Assembly (NCBI GenBank): GCA_964017065.1 | Contig: OZ024784.1 | Span: 9,281,152 to 9,345,151, forward strand | Direction of reading: 5' to 3' | DNA length: 64,000 bases | DNA from: Haliclona indistincta | Lineage: Eukaryota; Porifera; Demospongiae; Haplosclerida; Chalinidae | Part shown: piece by piece, positions 25,197 through 36,919 of the stretch | Position numbering within the stretch: position 1 is the first letter of the stretch | How the letters are laid out: each line of letters begins with the position of its first letter | Position numbers and translations under genes: made by a program | Notes under the pieces: generated by a model | Database searches by the model: none | The model's input: only the letters and a program-made list of their open reading frames with translations | Told to the model about the DNA's origin: nothing

Positions 25197-28100
25197 ATGG
25201 CGGCAAGAATACCACCTAGCCAGTCCAGTGAGCAGCACGAGGAAGATGAAGAGACAACGGAGCATGTTGGAAAGATTAAAGACGCCTCTACTCAAAAGTT
25301 ACTGACATACGTAGAAAAATCTGACGCCATGATGGCCGTTCAAACATGGCTGGACCATAGCCCACCACCGTATGAGCAGGTTGTCAAAGAGGAAGAAGAG
25401 ACAACAAGCAAGGAAGAAGAGAAAGGCGGAGGACGGTTTTATAGGGTTAAAGTGACTGGTGCATGTTTGTGTAAGCTGTCCATATTGATCTACCTACTGG
25501 CCTGTGTGTTAGTGTCTGCATTATACGTGGCTATATATGGTCCCAATGAATTATATACATCTCCAGAAGTAGCCATACCTCATCCAAATCATCCAACAAT
25601 GGTACGTGTGTACAGGGTACGTTTGTTGTTGTGTCATTTGTTTTCTTTCTCTTAGCCTCGTGTTCCTCCACTGCAATTCTATGACCGTCCCTACACAGAG
25701 TGGATGGCACAGAGATGGACATATGCACACGAGCCATTCTCAGACTGGCCTAGCCTACCAGTCAACATGACTTCTATACATCGTGTGTCCACTGGTATGG
25801 TTAATGGTCGACTGGTCACATGGCTGTTGTCATCAGACACTCTGTTGTGTGCTGAGGGGTTTGGCAGTGTTCATGTGACCTTTAGGAATATTAGTGGAAG
25901 CTTAGAACTACCAGTAGAGAAAGAAGGGTTTATAGCTCCTGGTGTTGATGACGGACTATGGCTTATAACCAGTATTAATATCACACTACTGGACTGCTCT
26001 ACCAGCGCACGAGACTAGTGAGTGTGTGTGGTTGTGGCTTTGTTGTTTAAATTACTCATATTTATGCTTGTCTCCACTCAGCTGTGATATTCGCTCGCAA
26101 TGGCTACCACTCCCTGAGAATGCTACAGTGCTATCTGCAACAGTGTCACTGTCTGATAATTGTCTCTGGCTAGGGACAACTGCTGGACTGTTTGTGCTGG
26201 ATCCGTCACACCAGAGAAGAGAGGAAGATAATGATGTTGAGAAACCACCACCAACTGTAGGAGAAGCAGAGGAGGAACAGAACGAAGAGGAAGCAGAGGA
26301 GGAGGATAGTCTAATTCAGATAGGTATGGTATCTGGGTCTGTACAGACTATGGCATGGCGTTCGTCACTTATCGGTGAGACTGGTTGGGGATTAAACAGC
26401 CAAGCTTTTCTTCTCGGCAACAATTCTTGTGAACACCAACAAAATGTCAGTTACTCATCCAGTACTAATTTGTATATATCAACCTCAGTACGGGAAAAGT
26501 TTGGTCTTCTTGTGGTGACCACTGCTGAGCGAATATACTTTTATGATGGCTTTGTGTGGTGGTTTGAGTGGGTGTCAATGTGGGAAGAAAAAATAGGAGG
26601 TGTGGTCGACAGTCCAGTCATATCTCTCACTTTTGCACCATCCGGTGAATTGTTCATTGGAACGAACGCCTCACTCAATATTCTCCATATTAACTATACC
26701 TTCACTCGCATTGGCTCTCTGCAATCTCTTCCCTATCATCCTGTTAGCTCACTGTACTACTCACCAACTGATGTCAAATATCCAAAACCAACTGAAAAAC
26801 CTTCAAGTGATCTTGTTTCTAGTTTTGGTGTGGTATGGGTTGGCACTAGTAAGGGCTATGCTGTGTTTGATATCAAATCATCTCAGTTCACTAGCTACCA
26901 TTATGGCCCACGGTGGCACCCAGGAGAAGAAGTGAGAGGAATATCAGCTGCAAGAGAAGATACTGTAGTAGTGCTCACAGATGAGGGTATGGCAATAGTT
27001 TGGCCTGAACTGTGGACCTTGAAAAAGAAGGCTTCTTACTATCAAAGAATGATGGAGCGACATCGCAGGGATCCTGGTGAGTACCGGGTTATACCTCACT
27101 TTGCTAATCACTATTGTCTTGTAGGTCTTGTTACTGACTGTCATCTTAGTAACTATACCATCTCTTCTTGTTCTCCATTATCTTCTGACAACGATGGTCT
27201 CTGGACATCCTTACTCGTTGCTGCTGAGGCTTTCCGCTACAAAGTTACCGGGGATGCTCAAGCAAGAAGCAATGCATGGAATATGTTCCAGGGTATGAAA
27301 TTCTTGTCAGAGGTTAGTCTGCAAGGAGCTCTCACTTGCTCACTACCTGGTCTCCATTAGGTCACTGGTATTGATGGGTTGCCCGCTCGTTCTGTGTTAC
27401 CGATCAATCACAGTGTAACTGATGCTAGCCAATGGCATAACTCAACCACTAGACCAGATTGGAAATGGAAGGGAGACACTAGTTCAGATGAGGTACATTC
27501 AGTTACTGCTAAAAGCATTATTAATTTTTATTCTCTTATAGATTGTTGGGCACATGTTTGCTTATCCTATTGTATATGACCTGGTGGCAGAAAGTGAGGA
27601 GGAAAAGAAAGAAGTGTCTAGTACATTGAACAGCATTATTAGTAAGTCAAACTTGGTACTCACATAATGTTGACGTATTTTTCTCTCAGGTTACATACAC
27701 AGCAACCATTATCACCTTGTTGATGTGACTAATAGCTCCACTCGCTGGGGTGTGTGGGCTCCACAACAGCTCAATCTCAATCAGAGCTGGTCTGATGAGC
27801 GTGGACTGAACTCACTACAAATGCTATCCCACCTTCTATCAGCTTACCGGATTACCAGTGATGACATCTACTGGCAAGCATGGATGGTTCGTTCTCCATA
27901 ATTACAACACGTTGTAATAATATTTATACTAACATTACGATTCTACACTTGCTGGTTGACTTGTTCTCTTTTCCAAACAGGAGCTCACCAATAGTTCTAG
28001 TAGAGATCATCCTAACCACTATGCTCTTAATATGATAAACCAAAGAATAACATTTCCTGGTGACATCAATTACTCTGATGATGAATTAGCTTTCTTGCCC

Positions 28101-28776
28101 TACTTTGTCTACTGCCACACACTCAAGGTGACTTGGAGTCTTGTGCTGAGCTACATTGTTTAAATCTTTTGCTCTTTTAGCACTTAACTGAGCAACAGAT
28201 CGTCACACCACTCACAGGATTGGACCAGATGTGGCAGCTTCCATTGCTCAGTCTTTCTCGTACATGGAGTATCGTCAGAGCTCAGAAAAGTGCCCTATGG
28301 ACAGCCATATATGGTTACTGCACAAGTGAGCAAAATACTGAAACACCTATAATGTGTTCTAATGGATCTTTTCATGCACTAAAGTATAGCATGTATTCTG
28401 ATGTTTATGTACTTGTTTCGTGTCAGCAGGACAGAGAAACCCTCAGCTAATAAATGATGTGGTCTGGAATTTACGCAAGTGGCCACTGGAGCTAGTTCAA
28501 TGGAGGACACACAATTCTCATCGTCTTGATGTGTGCCAAAATCCTGAGCAGGATAGGTGCGCAATACAAAAGCATCTCATTACAGTATTCCTCTCTCTCA
28601 ACAGGTATTTTCATAGTCATACTCAGTCAGTATGTGTTCTACCAGCTAATGAGCGGGGACAACTCCGGTGGAATATGAGCCCTTTTGAGCTGGACTCAGA
28701 GGGACATGGCCGTGAGACAGACCCAGGTGCATGGCTACTATCATACTGGATGGCTTGCTGGACCAAGTTATTATAG
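25197..28776 (+). CDS. Type II membrane protein with beta-propeller and helical-toroid-like ectodomain
   Basis: No named orthologue recognised. The cytosolic N-terminus (about 92 residues, acidic) carries a PPPY motif at residues 56-59 (WW/Nedd4-ligase ligand), then one membrane helix (residues about 93-113) and a large extracellular/lumenal part with many N-glycosylation sequons. The first extracellular half looks like a beta-propeller with two-component-regulator-type strands (NCLWLGTTAGLFVLDP, GVVWVGTSKGYAVFD), interrupted by an acidic loop (EEEQNEEEAEEED). The second half is helical (DGLWTSLLVAAEAFRYKVTG, ARSNAWNMFQGMKFL, VTGIDGLPARSVLP, DPGAWLLSYWMACW), reminiscent of the (alpha/alpha)6 toroids of glycosidases. 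About nine exons; the first two extracellular exons are long. Enzyme activity is unproven. Confidence 0.75.
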
Positions 28777-29031
28777 TTTACATCAAGTTATAGGTATACA
28801 ACATACAAACAGCACAAGTAGTTATTACCTCTTAATAACAGACGTTGATTGTTGTTTGTATGTTTTTATTTCTCACTGCCCTTACTCAGTTTCGCTTCTC
28901 TTTGTTGTGTTTAATTGTTCTGTTATAAAGAATGAAATTATCTTGATTCCTGAGCAACCTGGGTGGTGATTAAATCGATTTCAGGAAATAATACATGTCA
29001 TGCTAATTGCACGCAAATTAAAGTTAAAAGA

Positions 29032-29365
29032 TCATGAATTATTCCTTTTTGATGAGGCTTTGTCTTTTGTGTTGGCATCTTGTGAATCAGACAAACTATC
29101 ATTCTGGTATGAAGCCACCACTTTTTCTGCTCTTCCTATCATTGCATTAATATTGGGAACCTGAACACACAGACATACATGTAATTATACACCTAGACTA
29201 GTGCTGGAAATATGATGCACAATACCTTATAATTCTGAGTTACGTACACACCTAACACGCCACCTGCTGTTAAGCCTACCTGTAAAAAAAGAGTGAAACG
29301 CTACGAGTGAGAGAAGAAGGAAGACAAGTGCTCACCAGCCATTGCAACAAACGGGTGGTCGACAT
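29032..29365 (-). CDS. STMP1: Short transmembrane mitochondrial protein 1 homologue (microprotein, ~70 aa)
   Basis: Three exons join in frame: ATG 29365 MSTTRLLQWL, then VGLTAGGVLGVYVTQNYK, then VPNINAMIGRAEKVV and a hydrophilic tail ending KRNNS. The order LLQWLVGLTAGGVLGVYVTQ-NY-x-VPN aligns without gaps to the conserved core of STMP1 (C7orf73), a roughly 47-residue inner-membrane microprotein linked to respiratory-chain assembly. One membrane helix is present with no cleavable presequence. The tail is longer than in vertebrates. The first splice is CTG|gtgagc ... tttacag|GTA in phase 0. A downstream ATG (29342) would need a different acceptor and loses the LLQW part. Head-to-head with MRPL38, start codons 56 bp apart. 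Confidence 0.85.
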
Positions 29366-29420
29366 TTTTTGTTATGGGCGTGGCTAAGTTCAGAATGTGC
29401 TTTATTTGGAACTAGCGCAC
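29366..29420. promoter_or_regulatory. Very short bidirectional spacer, STMP1 / MRPL38
   Basis: Only 55 bp separate the two start codons. The spacer holds GGGCGTGGC (29376-29384). Two nuclear genes for mitochondrial proteins share it, so co-expression is plausible. Confidence 0.55.
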
Positions 29421-31999
29421 ATGGCGTCGTGTGCTCGTTTTTGCAGTCGTTTGCCTTTCTCACTAGTGCACCATGGTGCCAAAGCAAGCAGCAGTTCGGC
29501 TATTGTGGGTGGTAACAGCGTAGGTGATATTGCCACTTGTGAGCGAGTAATGAAGAGTCGACAATTGCGTTGGGAAAAGCACGAGTTGCTTCGACAAAAT
29601 CGTCTCGATCCCGTTATGGAACGAGCTGCAAGAATGGGAACGTGTTAGTGCAAAGTACATTTTATATCTGGTTGTAGAATGTTAGATGTGGTGTCTCCGT
29701 GTGATGCTGCTCTCTTGCTACAGTATTAGTTCCCATGGAAGATGTGTACAAGAGGGAGAAATTAAACTCTGTAATCAGTAGACTGCAACAAGCAGCTATT
29801 CATTTCAACCTGTACACGGATATGTACGGCAGTGTGTTCACTCCTCGTTGTACAGTCAGGGTAGCTTACAGTGCTGGGGCAGTTCATCACGGCAACATAT
29901 TCTCTCCCACTCAAGTATGTACTTCTCATTAGTTGCTAGCGCTGGGATGGTATTACCATGATAAATGTGACTTTGGTTGGTAATGACTCAACTGATCTGG
30001 TGACACTCTGTAACCTGAAAAACTAGCTTCTCATTTTTGACACTGGAACAGACCATAACCTAGTATTTGCTGGACCACCAATAATTTCATTAAAGTGATT
30101 AATAATTAGCACACTCCTATGAAACACTTACATGCGTGTTATGCCCACCAAATGCCTAAGAATACCGTATAGCGGGAAATTTTCGCGGGAGAAAATTTTC
30201 GCGAATTTCGCGAATTACAGGCTGTTCGCGAAAATATTATCCGCGAATGTCTTGTTTTCTGTTGACAAAGATAGGGCAATAGCGCTGATTCGCGAAAATA
30301 TTATTCGCGAAATGCTCTATCTCGCCAAGGGCGTATAGAGAAAGAGGGCATGCAACTGTCAATCACTCTGTAGGATAGCGAAATACTTATTGTTACTAAA
30401 AATAAACATCAATTAAACTCCGTATACCTTTAGTATACAGTGCATACGTCAGTACGTATGCGGAGAGTGCAGAGAAAATGGCTAGTGCAGGTCTAAACGG
30501 CGGCATAGTGACAGTAGTAGCTGCTCGCCCTTGTCTGTAACCGCTAGACGAATGCTTGTCGCTAAATGCGTGAAGGGAGGCACACTAGTTCGCGCATTCT
30601 TCAAGCTGGAAACCTGAAATTCGTGAGACTGTCGCTGCCCGCTACTGTAGCTTGCGTTTGGAAGAAAGCCAAGATCAGCTGTGGATTGTTGTATCTGTAG
30701 TAGGAGAACACTGGCATAGGACTGGTACCGCTGTGCTTGGGATCGCGGGACAGGCTGTATCTGACTGAATAAGCGTCATTAGTTACCGCCTACTTTTTTC
30801 TACGTCAGCAATTGATGGGCGTAACTTCTAATTTTAGTAACAATAAATATTTCGCTATCCTACGGGAGTGATTGACGGTTGCATGCCCTCTTTCTCTATA
30901 CGCCCTTGATCTCGCGCATTCGCGAAAATTTTCTCCCGCGAAAATTTCCCGCTATACGGTACATTTTTTGCATGTATCCACAGTCCTTGAATGATTTTAG
31001 CGACTATCAAAGGGGCAAGGCTATTGTGATTGATTAGATTGCCTGGTCAAGTAACTTTTGCTTCTGCTGTCCCTGTTACCAGCTAACTAATGCTGTCATT
31101 TAAAACCCATTGATAGTGTATTGGCTCATTGTTAAATCGTATCTCCATAATAAAGTGCAGAATATTTTTCCCATGAAATACACTGTATAAGAGCATGCAG
31201 TCATGCACTTATTAATACACCATTACATCACTAATACACATTTTATTAGGCTGCTGAGGCTCCAAAAGTGGGCTTGCCATCCTCTTTACTGTTCTCCAAC
31301 ACTGTTCATGACGATGATCTATTGACCTTAGTGCTTAGTAATCCTGATGGTCACTGGATCGACAACAGTATGGAGCTGTGTCACTGGATGGTGTAAGTTG
31401 ATGCCTTTTATCTCATGTCACATTTTAGTATTACACCTTTCTCTTTAGATGTAATATACCAATACAAGGTCCTATAACTGCTGGTCGTGAGGTCCTTCCC
31501 TACTGTCCTCCACTACCACTCAGAGGGACAGGTGTACATAGGATGGTTTTCTCCTTTTACCTTCATTCTAACCCTCTTGATATTCCTCCTGCATCATCCA
31601 CTTCCTCATGGTAACATAGTACTTTGTTGTGCTGTGTGATCAACCTGGTACTAGACACTATTGTCCAAAATCATTCTTTATAGGGTGGAGCAGCGTACAT
31701 TCAACACTATGAAACTCCTCTCTCACTTCCCTCAACTTCAACCCTTCACCTTCTATTTCTTTCAAACACTATGGGACACATCAGTACAGCACATGTTTTC
31801 TGACACACTTTGTAAGTATTGTCATTCACTGAAATACGTGTCTTTATACACTACTGTAGGTACTCCTGAACCAGTGTTTGATATAGAGAAGCCAATTCCA
31901 CGTTCAAAACTGAAACGGATAAGGATTAAAGCTGCTAGATCGAACCGATACAAATTCATTAACCCTTTGCACCTTCGAACTGCAGGACAAGTACAATAA
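29421..31999 (+). CDS. MRPL38: Mitochondrial large ribosomal subunit protein L38 (PEBP fold)
   Basis: Protein mL38 of the mitochondrial large subunit, containing a phosphatidylethanolamine-binding-protein (PEBP) domain. The N-terminus (MASCARFCSRLPFSLVHHG) is a typical mitochondrial presequence, followed by the basic ERVMKSRQLRWEKHELLRQN helix region and MEDVYKREKLNSVI. The PEBP core follows: DDLLTLVLSNPDGH, NSMELCHWMVCNIPI, EVLPYCPPLPLRGTGVHRMV, FSFYLHSNPL, RTFNTMKLLSHFP, FTFYFFQTLWDTSVQHMF. The end is TPEPVFDIEKPIPRSKLKR. Six exons; the intron after the second is about 1.3 kb because of an inserted inverted-repeat element (30163-30961). Domain order and C-terminal PEP motif match mL38. Confidence 0.9.
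30163..30961. mobile_element. ~800 bp inverted-repeat element, CCGTATAGCGGGAAATTTTC ends
   Basis: Begins TACCGTATAGCGGG and ends CCCGCTATACGGTA; TA flanks both ends. The inverted homology continues inward through TTTTCGCGGGAGAAAATTTT and then GGGCGTATAGAGAAAGAGGG down to GTAGGATAGCGAAATA. The left arm carries an extra block with repeated TTCGCGAAAATATTAT. The middle (about 30400-30840) shows no clear ORF. A small relative lies at 62313-62471. Non-autonomous DNA transposon in an MRPL38 intron. Confidence 0.85.
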
Positions 32000-32066
32000 T
32001 TGAAATTTAATGATAACATTATTAGCAATAAGAGAATTGTTGCCTTTGAAAGTCCATAATGATGAT

Positions 32067-34232
32067 TCAGTCATTAGTTCTCTTACGAGCATCTTTCTTC
32101 TTTCCTTCATCTTTGTCTCTACTTGGTGATGTCCTCTGTTTTGACAGGAGCTCCTCTCCCAACTGGAGAGCAGCTCCTAAACTCAATCGGATCTCTAAAA
32201 CCTAAGTAACACGCAAAATTTAGATACACATTATTAAACATTAACCACATACCTCCGAGTCTATTCCTTGTTCTGCTCTCCTCTTTTTCTTAGATTCCTC
32301 ATCAGGAAATTGTTTGTTAAAGAGTTCCTCTGATATTTTGTATTGTTTAGCAGACTCTCGTGATCTCCCAGCATGGTACAATGTGATGGCATAGTTTAAG
32401 TGAACAAGGTAATCATCTCTACAGGAGAGGGGCAGTCCACAACAGTAGTGATGCTAGTGCAATATGACACCTTTTCAATGCAACAGCTTGATCATAAGCC
32501 TTGAGTGAATTATCAATATCGCCCAAATATTTGAGAGTTACTGAGTAAAGTAAGTTCACAAGAGTGTTACCAAATGAGCCCAACACACTCACCAGCTAAC
32601 AGCATCATCAATTGATGATTGGATGAATGGAGTGCATGAGCTGCACTCAGAAAATGAAACGCAGATGCATATCTGAAAATAACTGTGGTAAAAGGTAAAG
32701 CTAACAAGAAATGTGTTGCTTACTGCTGCTGTGCTAAGTGTACTAGACCAAGATTGTACAGTATCTTCCACTCTAGTGGAGCAAGGTAGCTGGCACGCTT
32801 CAAACAGCTTATAGCCTGTAGGTGAGAACCATCAAGATGGTCACAGTGACTGATGCATGTACATACTGCAACGTTCTTCTTTTTCCCAAAAAAGCACATT
32901 CCTATGTTGTTCCAAAGATGAGCAGATTCTGACGAGGACTGACTCACAAGACGGTACTTTGTCAGTGCAACATCATAGTCACCATGGCACTGTATAGTTG
33001 CACCTGCAGCAAGAATGGCCTGGAAGAAAGAGTACATTGAGAATCATATAGATCTCACTTTGTAGTTTTGAGGATCATAAGTCATTGCACTTCCAAGGCA
33101 CTCAAACGCTTTCTGAGTAGCTCCAGTCTGCACCTAGTCGATTATGTGAAAACATAGCATTACTAACTTACCTGTAAAAACAATAGACCCAGTGTAGAAA
33201 GCAGCTCTGGGTCTTCAGGACTGTGCCTGGAGAAATTAAAGACATCAACGAGATGAGACAGTTAGTCAGAGACCTGACAGCTTGTTGATAAACTTCAATG
33301 GCTTGTGGTATTTTATTCTGCAGCAAAAATGCACGGCCTAGCTGCATGAAAGAGATAGTCTGTGGACTGAGGTCTAGAGCCTTTCTGAAGCAATCCTCAG
33401 CCTTGAAAGTGAACAGAGGAAAGGAAGATTACAGTACAGTCCCATGGCATTACCTCAGTGTACTCCATAAGATGAGTATAGCACACTCCCTGATTGTGAA
33501 TCACCTCCTACCAACAACAACAACAACTAAGGGACTCAAGCACACATAACATGATTTACTCACCCAATCCTGATTGTTGCAGAGAATAAGAGCTTCAGAG
33601 TAGACATCAAGAGCTGCTTTGTGCCTCCCTAACAGGAACCTACAAGAGATGAATTTAAAAGAAAAGTTTATATTAATTTACTAACAGTGAGCGAGCAACT
33701 TGTTTGACACTAGCTGAACTGTTTGGGTTCAGTTGAACCGCTCTCTGAAACAGCTCTAGTGAAGCTGGGATTAAACCTTGTTGACGCAGAATGAGTCCTA
33801 AGGAGAAAATACAATGGACTGTTAATAATATCTACTGCCACCTTACCATGTACATATAGAGCGTATTCACATTGACCATCTGTCTCTGCCATTGTCTCAC
33901 TGATGAGTGTCTAAAAAAGAGAAGAAGAATGGCTCTCACAATCACTACATTGAATTTACCTTGCACTTCTCGAAATCTTTTCTAATGTAATGTAAATGTA
34001 TTAACCAGTTATTTCGGTCAAACAGCGGTATTTCTAGCGCTGAAGAAGTAGAAGGTAGGTGAGCTAGAGATTTGATCAAACACTAGCTAGCACCTTTAGA
34101 TCCACAAACAATTCGAGGTCCACTTGGTCTGCGCACACTCGGGTCGTGTTGAGATGGGGCAATTTCACCAGGAGGAGAAACTGTAGCATCTTCATGATCC
34201 TCTGTTTTGCTGGGAGGATCTTTGGTCGCCAT
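32067..34232 (-). CDS. BBS4: Bardet-Biedl syndrome 4 protein (TPR, BBSome subunit)
   Basis: BBSome subunit that carries membrane proteins to cilia and binds pericentriolar material. After a Pro/Ser-rich N-terminus come [68 protein letters not shown], then tandem TPRs including [110 protein letters not shown] and YAITLYHAG. The blocks [13 protein letters not shown] and [11 protein letters not shown] are strongly diagnostic. More than ten exons with short introns, some only 50-60 bp. The C-terminus is basic and ends ARKRTND. Divergent from TRIP13. Confidence 0.95.
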
Positions 34233-34375
34233 GATTATGAGTTCGATCGCTCGCGCGCGCCAGGAGATGATCACGTGAGCAACAGCACGAGCATGTACAG
34301 TGCGCGCGAAAATTGAAAGGGAAGCTGCTGCAGCATAAGACAGTGAGCTTGAGAGTAACTCAACGACAGCAAAAA
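34233..34375. promoter_or_regulatory. Bidirectional promoter, BBS4 / TRIP13
   Basis: A 143-bp CpG-rich spacer (GCTCGCGCGCGCC, GTGCGCGCG) with E-box CACGTG at 34272-34277. Confidence 0.55.
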
Positions 34376-36730
34376 ATGGCAACAGTTTCTTTCGAGTCAA
34401 GTTTTGTCCCAGTTGTACACGTAGAAGTCTGCCAGTCTCCGTTCAGGTACTCTTCAGCCACATGTATGATAGACTCTCTCATTCATTTTTTTGTTTTCCT
34501 CCTGTAGCATTCTACCAACAGTGGTTCTCAAAGAACGCGTTCAAGAGCTCCTACATGGTCGCCAGTTGTATCGTGACTTCATACTGACAGAATTCAATGA
34601 TCCTGTCTTGCAGGAGCATGTCATCTCTGTGTCAGCATCAGATATAAACAGAGACCTACAGGTATGGGTACCTCATCTTTGTCTCCAAATAATATTTAGT
34701 GGTTTCTTAGGTTAAATACTCTTCAAGCCAACTGGCAGTGCATGTGTTCAAACTCAACGAAGAGGGTCCTGAATCTGAAGAGATTGATGACGAGAGTGAC
34801 GTGACTGCTGCTAGCCACTGGGCACTTCCCAATGGTAATGTACTGTATAATACTAGACACATAGTAATTTCACAAATTATTTTTAATTTCTTAGTGAACT
34901 TTCAAGGAATGTGGGAAAACCTTATTTATGACTGCAACATCAAACAAACGGTTTGTCACAAATATTTATTATGACTACAAAACTGCTACACAATGTTGTT
35001 TTCATCATTGTTTTACTTTCTCTCCTTGTCTCGCAGCTGCTCAACTATGCTAAGACCACTTTATTATTCTCAGACCAGTGAGTGGATGACATGCATGTTC
35101 TGTACCACTGCCTGTAAATGTGTGCCATACTGTTGCTCAGTGAAATAATAGTAACCGTGATTACTGGCAATGCACTTGATCTGACACTCTATACTACTTA
35201 CAAGTCCACAAAGCAACACTCATGTGCTGGCTGTCATGCGTGTTGTCTAGTTTTAACCCTGATTTGCAATTTTATGTTGGCATGGTCACGATAATGACAG
35301 TCAGTCTGACCATAGATCTATGGTCTGACAAAACTAGCTTATTGTTGGGTCTGTAGACACAAAGTTTTGGTAAGTCACAATACATTGAGACCTTGTGTCG
35401 TGTTGTCATGTTTGATTGCTTTTGTGCCTCTTGCATGAACCATGTCTACTGAGTACATAGCAGGAGCTCTAGATAGTTATTCATCTTGCTGTTTATTTTA
35501 TTGCAGAGGAGTGGACTCCAACATTATCTCATGGAATAGAGTCATCTTACTGCATGGTACAGCTTCCTTCCTATATGAACTTTATATATTGCCTTTCCAG
35601 GTCCTCCTGGAACTGGTAAAACATCATTGTGCAAAGCTCTTGCACAAAAGTTGAGCATCAATATGTCAGATAGGTAACACAACTATTATAATAGTGTACA
35701 AATAGTACAATGGGTCTATGACAGGTATACACATGGTCACCTGGTGGAGATTAATAGCCACAGTCTCTTCTCAAAATGGTTTTCAGAGGTTTGTCGTTCA
35801 TCCTACTTTCCGTGATACATCATTGTGTTCCACATCAGAGTGGTAAACTGGTGCAGAAGATGTTTTCTAAGCTCCAAGAAATGGTAGATGACCCTAATGC
35901 ACTAGTGTGTGTGCTGATAGATGAGGTGAGTGAGTGTATAGTCTATGACAAGTAAGTATACTACTATGTGCCATATCCAGGTTGAGAGTCTCACCTCAGC
36001 TCGTAAGTCTGCCATGTCAGGCAGTGAGCCATCAGATGCTATCAGAGTGGTCAATGCTCTGCTTACACAGATTGATCAGATCAAATGTTATCCGAATGTA
36101 ATGATACTGACTACTTCCAACATCACTGAAGCAATAGATCTCGCATTTGTTGACCGGTAAACCATACTACAGTGCTATTTTAACAAATTTCTCCTCAACA
36201 TAGAGCAGATATCAAGCAGTACATTGGTCTACCGACAATGGCAGCTATATTCAAGATTTATCACTCTTGCTTGAGGGAGCTGGCACGTGTTGGTATCATT
36301 AGACCAATACAACAACTGCTGGACCTCAGGTGAGCATGAATGAACAACAGGTACAATGGTGAACATATAATGTGTACAGGGCATTAGAGGTGATGAGATT
36401 TGTGGAAAACGAAGCAACACGACTTAGCTTGAGGCTAAGAGATCTAGCCAAGTATGATGATGACCTTATGCACATACAAACTAACAAAATATGTTTTTTA
36501 AACACAGAATGAGCGAGGGACTGAGTGGACGCACACTGAGAAAAATTCCGTTTCTAGCTCACGCCCTCTTCTCACAGGTACAAACAACCACACTCTCAGT
36601 AAATCTGATCGTCCTACCACAGGCACACACAATGACAATGGAGGAGTACTTGGATGCTCTTGAAAAGGCAGTGAAAAAGCAGTTTAGTGAGAGAGAAAAT
36701 TTGTACAAGGAAACAGCAACCGAAGAATAG
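34376..36730 (+). CDS. TRIP13: AAA+ ATPase TRIP13 / PCH2
   Basis: Hexameric AAA+ remodeller of HORMA proteins (MAD2, HORMADs) acting in the spindle checkpoint and meiosis. The N-terminal substrate-binding part starts [19 protein letters not shown] and includes [19 protein letters not shown]. The ATPase core has Walker [40 protein letters not shown] (substrate-loop region), Walker [17 protein letters not shown], sensor 1 [20 protein letters not shown] with its arginine, [18 protein letters not shown], and sensor 2 region [19 protein letters not shown]. The protein ends YKETATEE. Twelve or so exons; the intron at about 35080-35505 is the longest and has no feature seen. Length and motifs fit an intact protein. 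Confidence 0.96.
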
Positions 36731-36919
36731 TTACAATTAGCCCATGATATCAAACTGTATACTAACATCATGTTCTATATTGGATCTTAACAACGATTTC
36801 AAATACAATAGCACTTGATGATGTACACATTCATATCAGTTACACAAAAGATGTATATTTGACAGCAAGCATGACCCATACAGCACACAGGTCCTCAGGG
36901 TAGCACGTTATTCTCACTC

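Noticed and set aside
29324..29342. ATG 29342 as the STMP1 start with a downstream acceptor
   Set aside because: It is possible in frame but needs the weaker acceptor and loses the conserved LLQWL segment; ATG 29365 with the strong acceptor aligns better.
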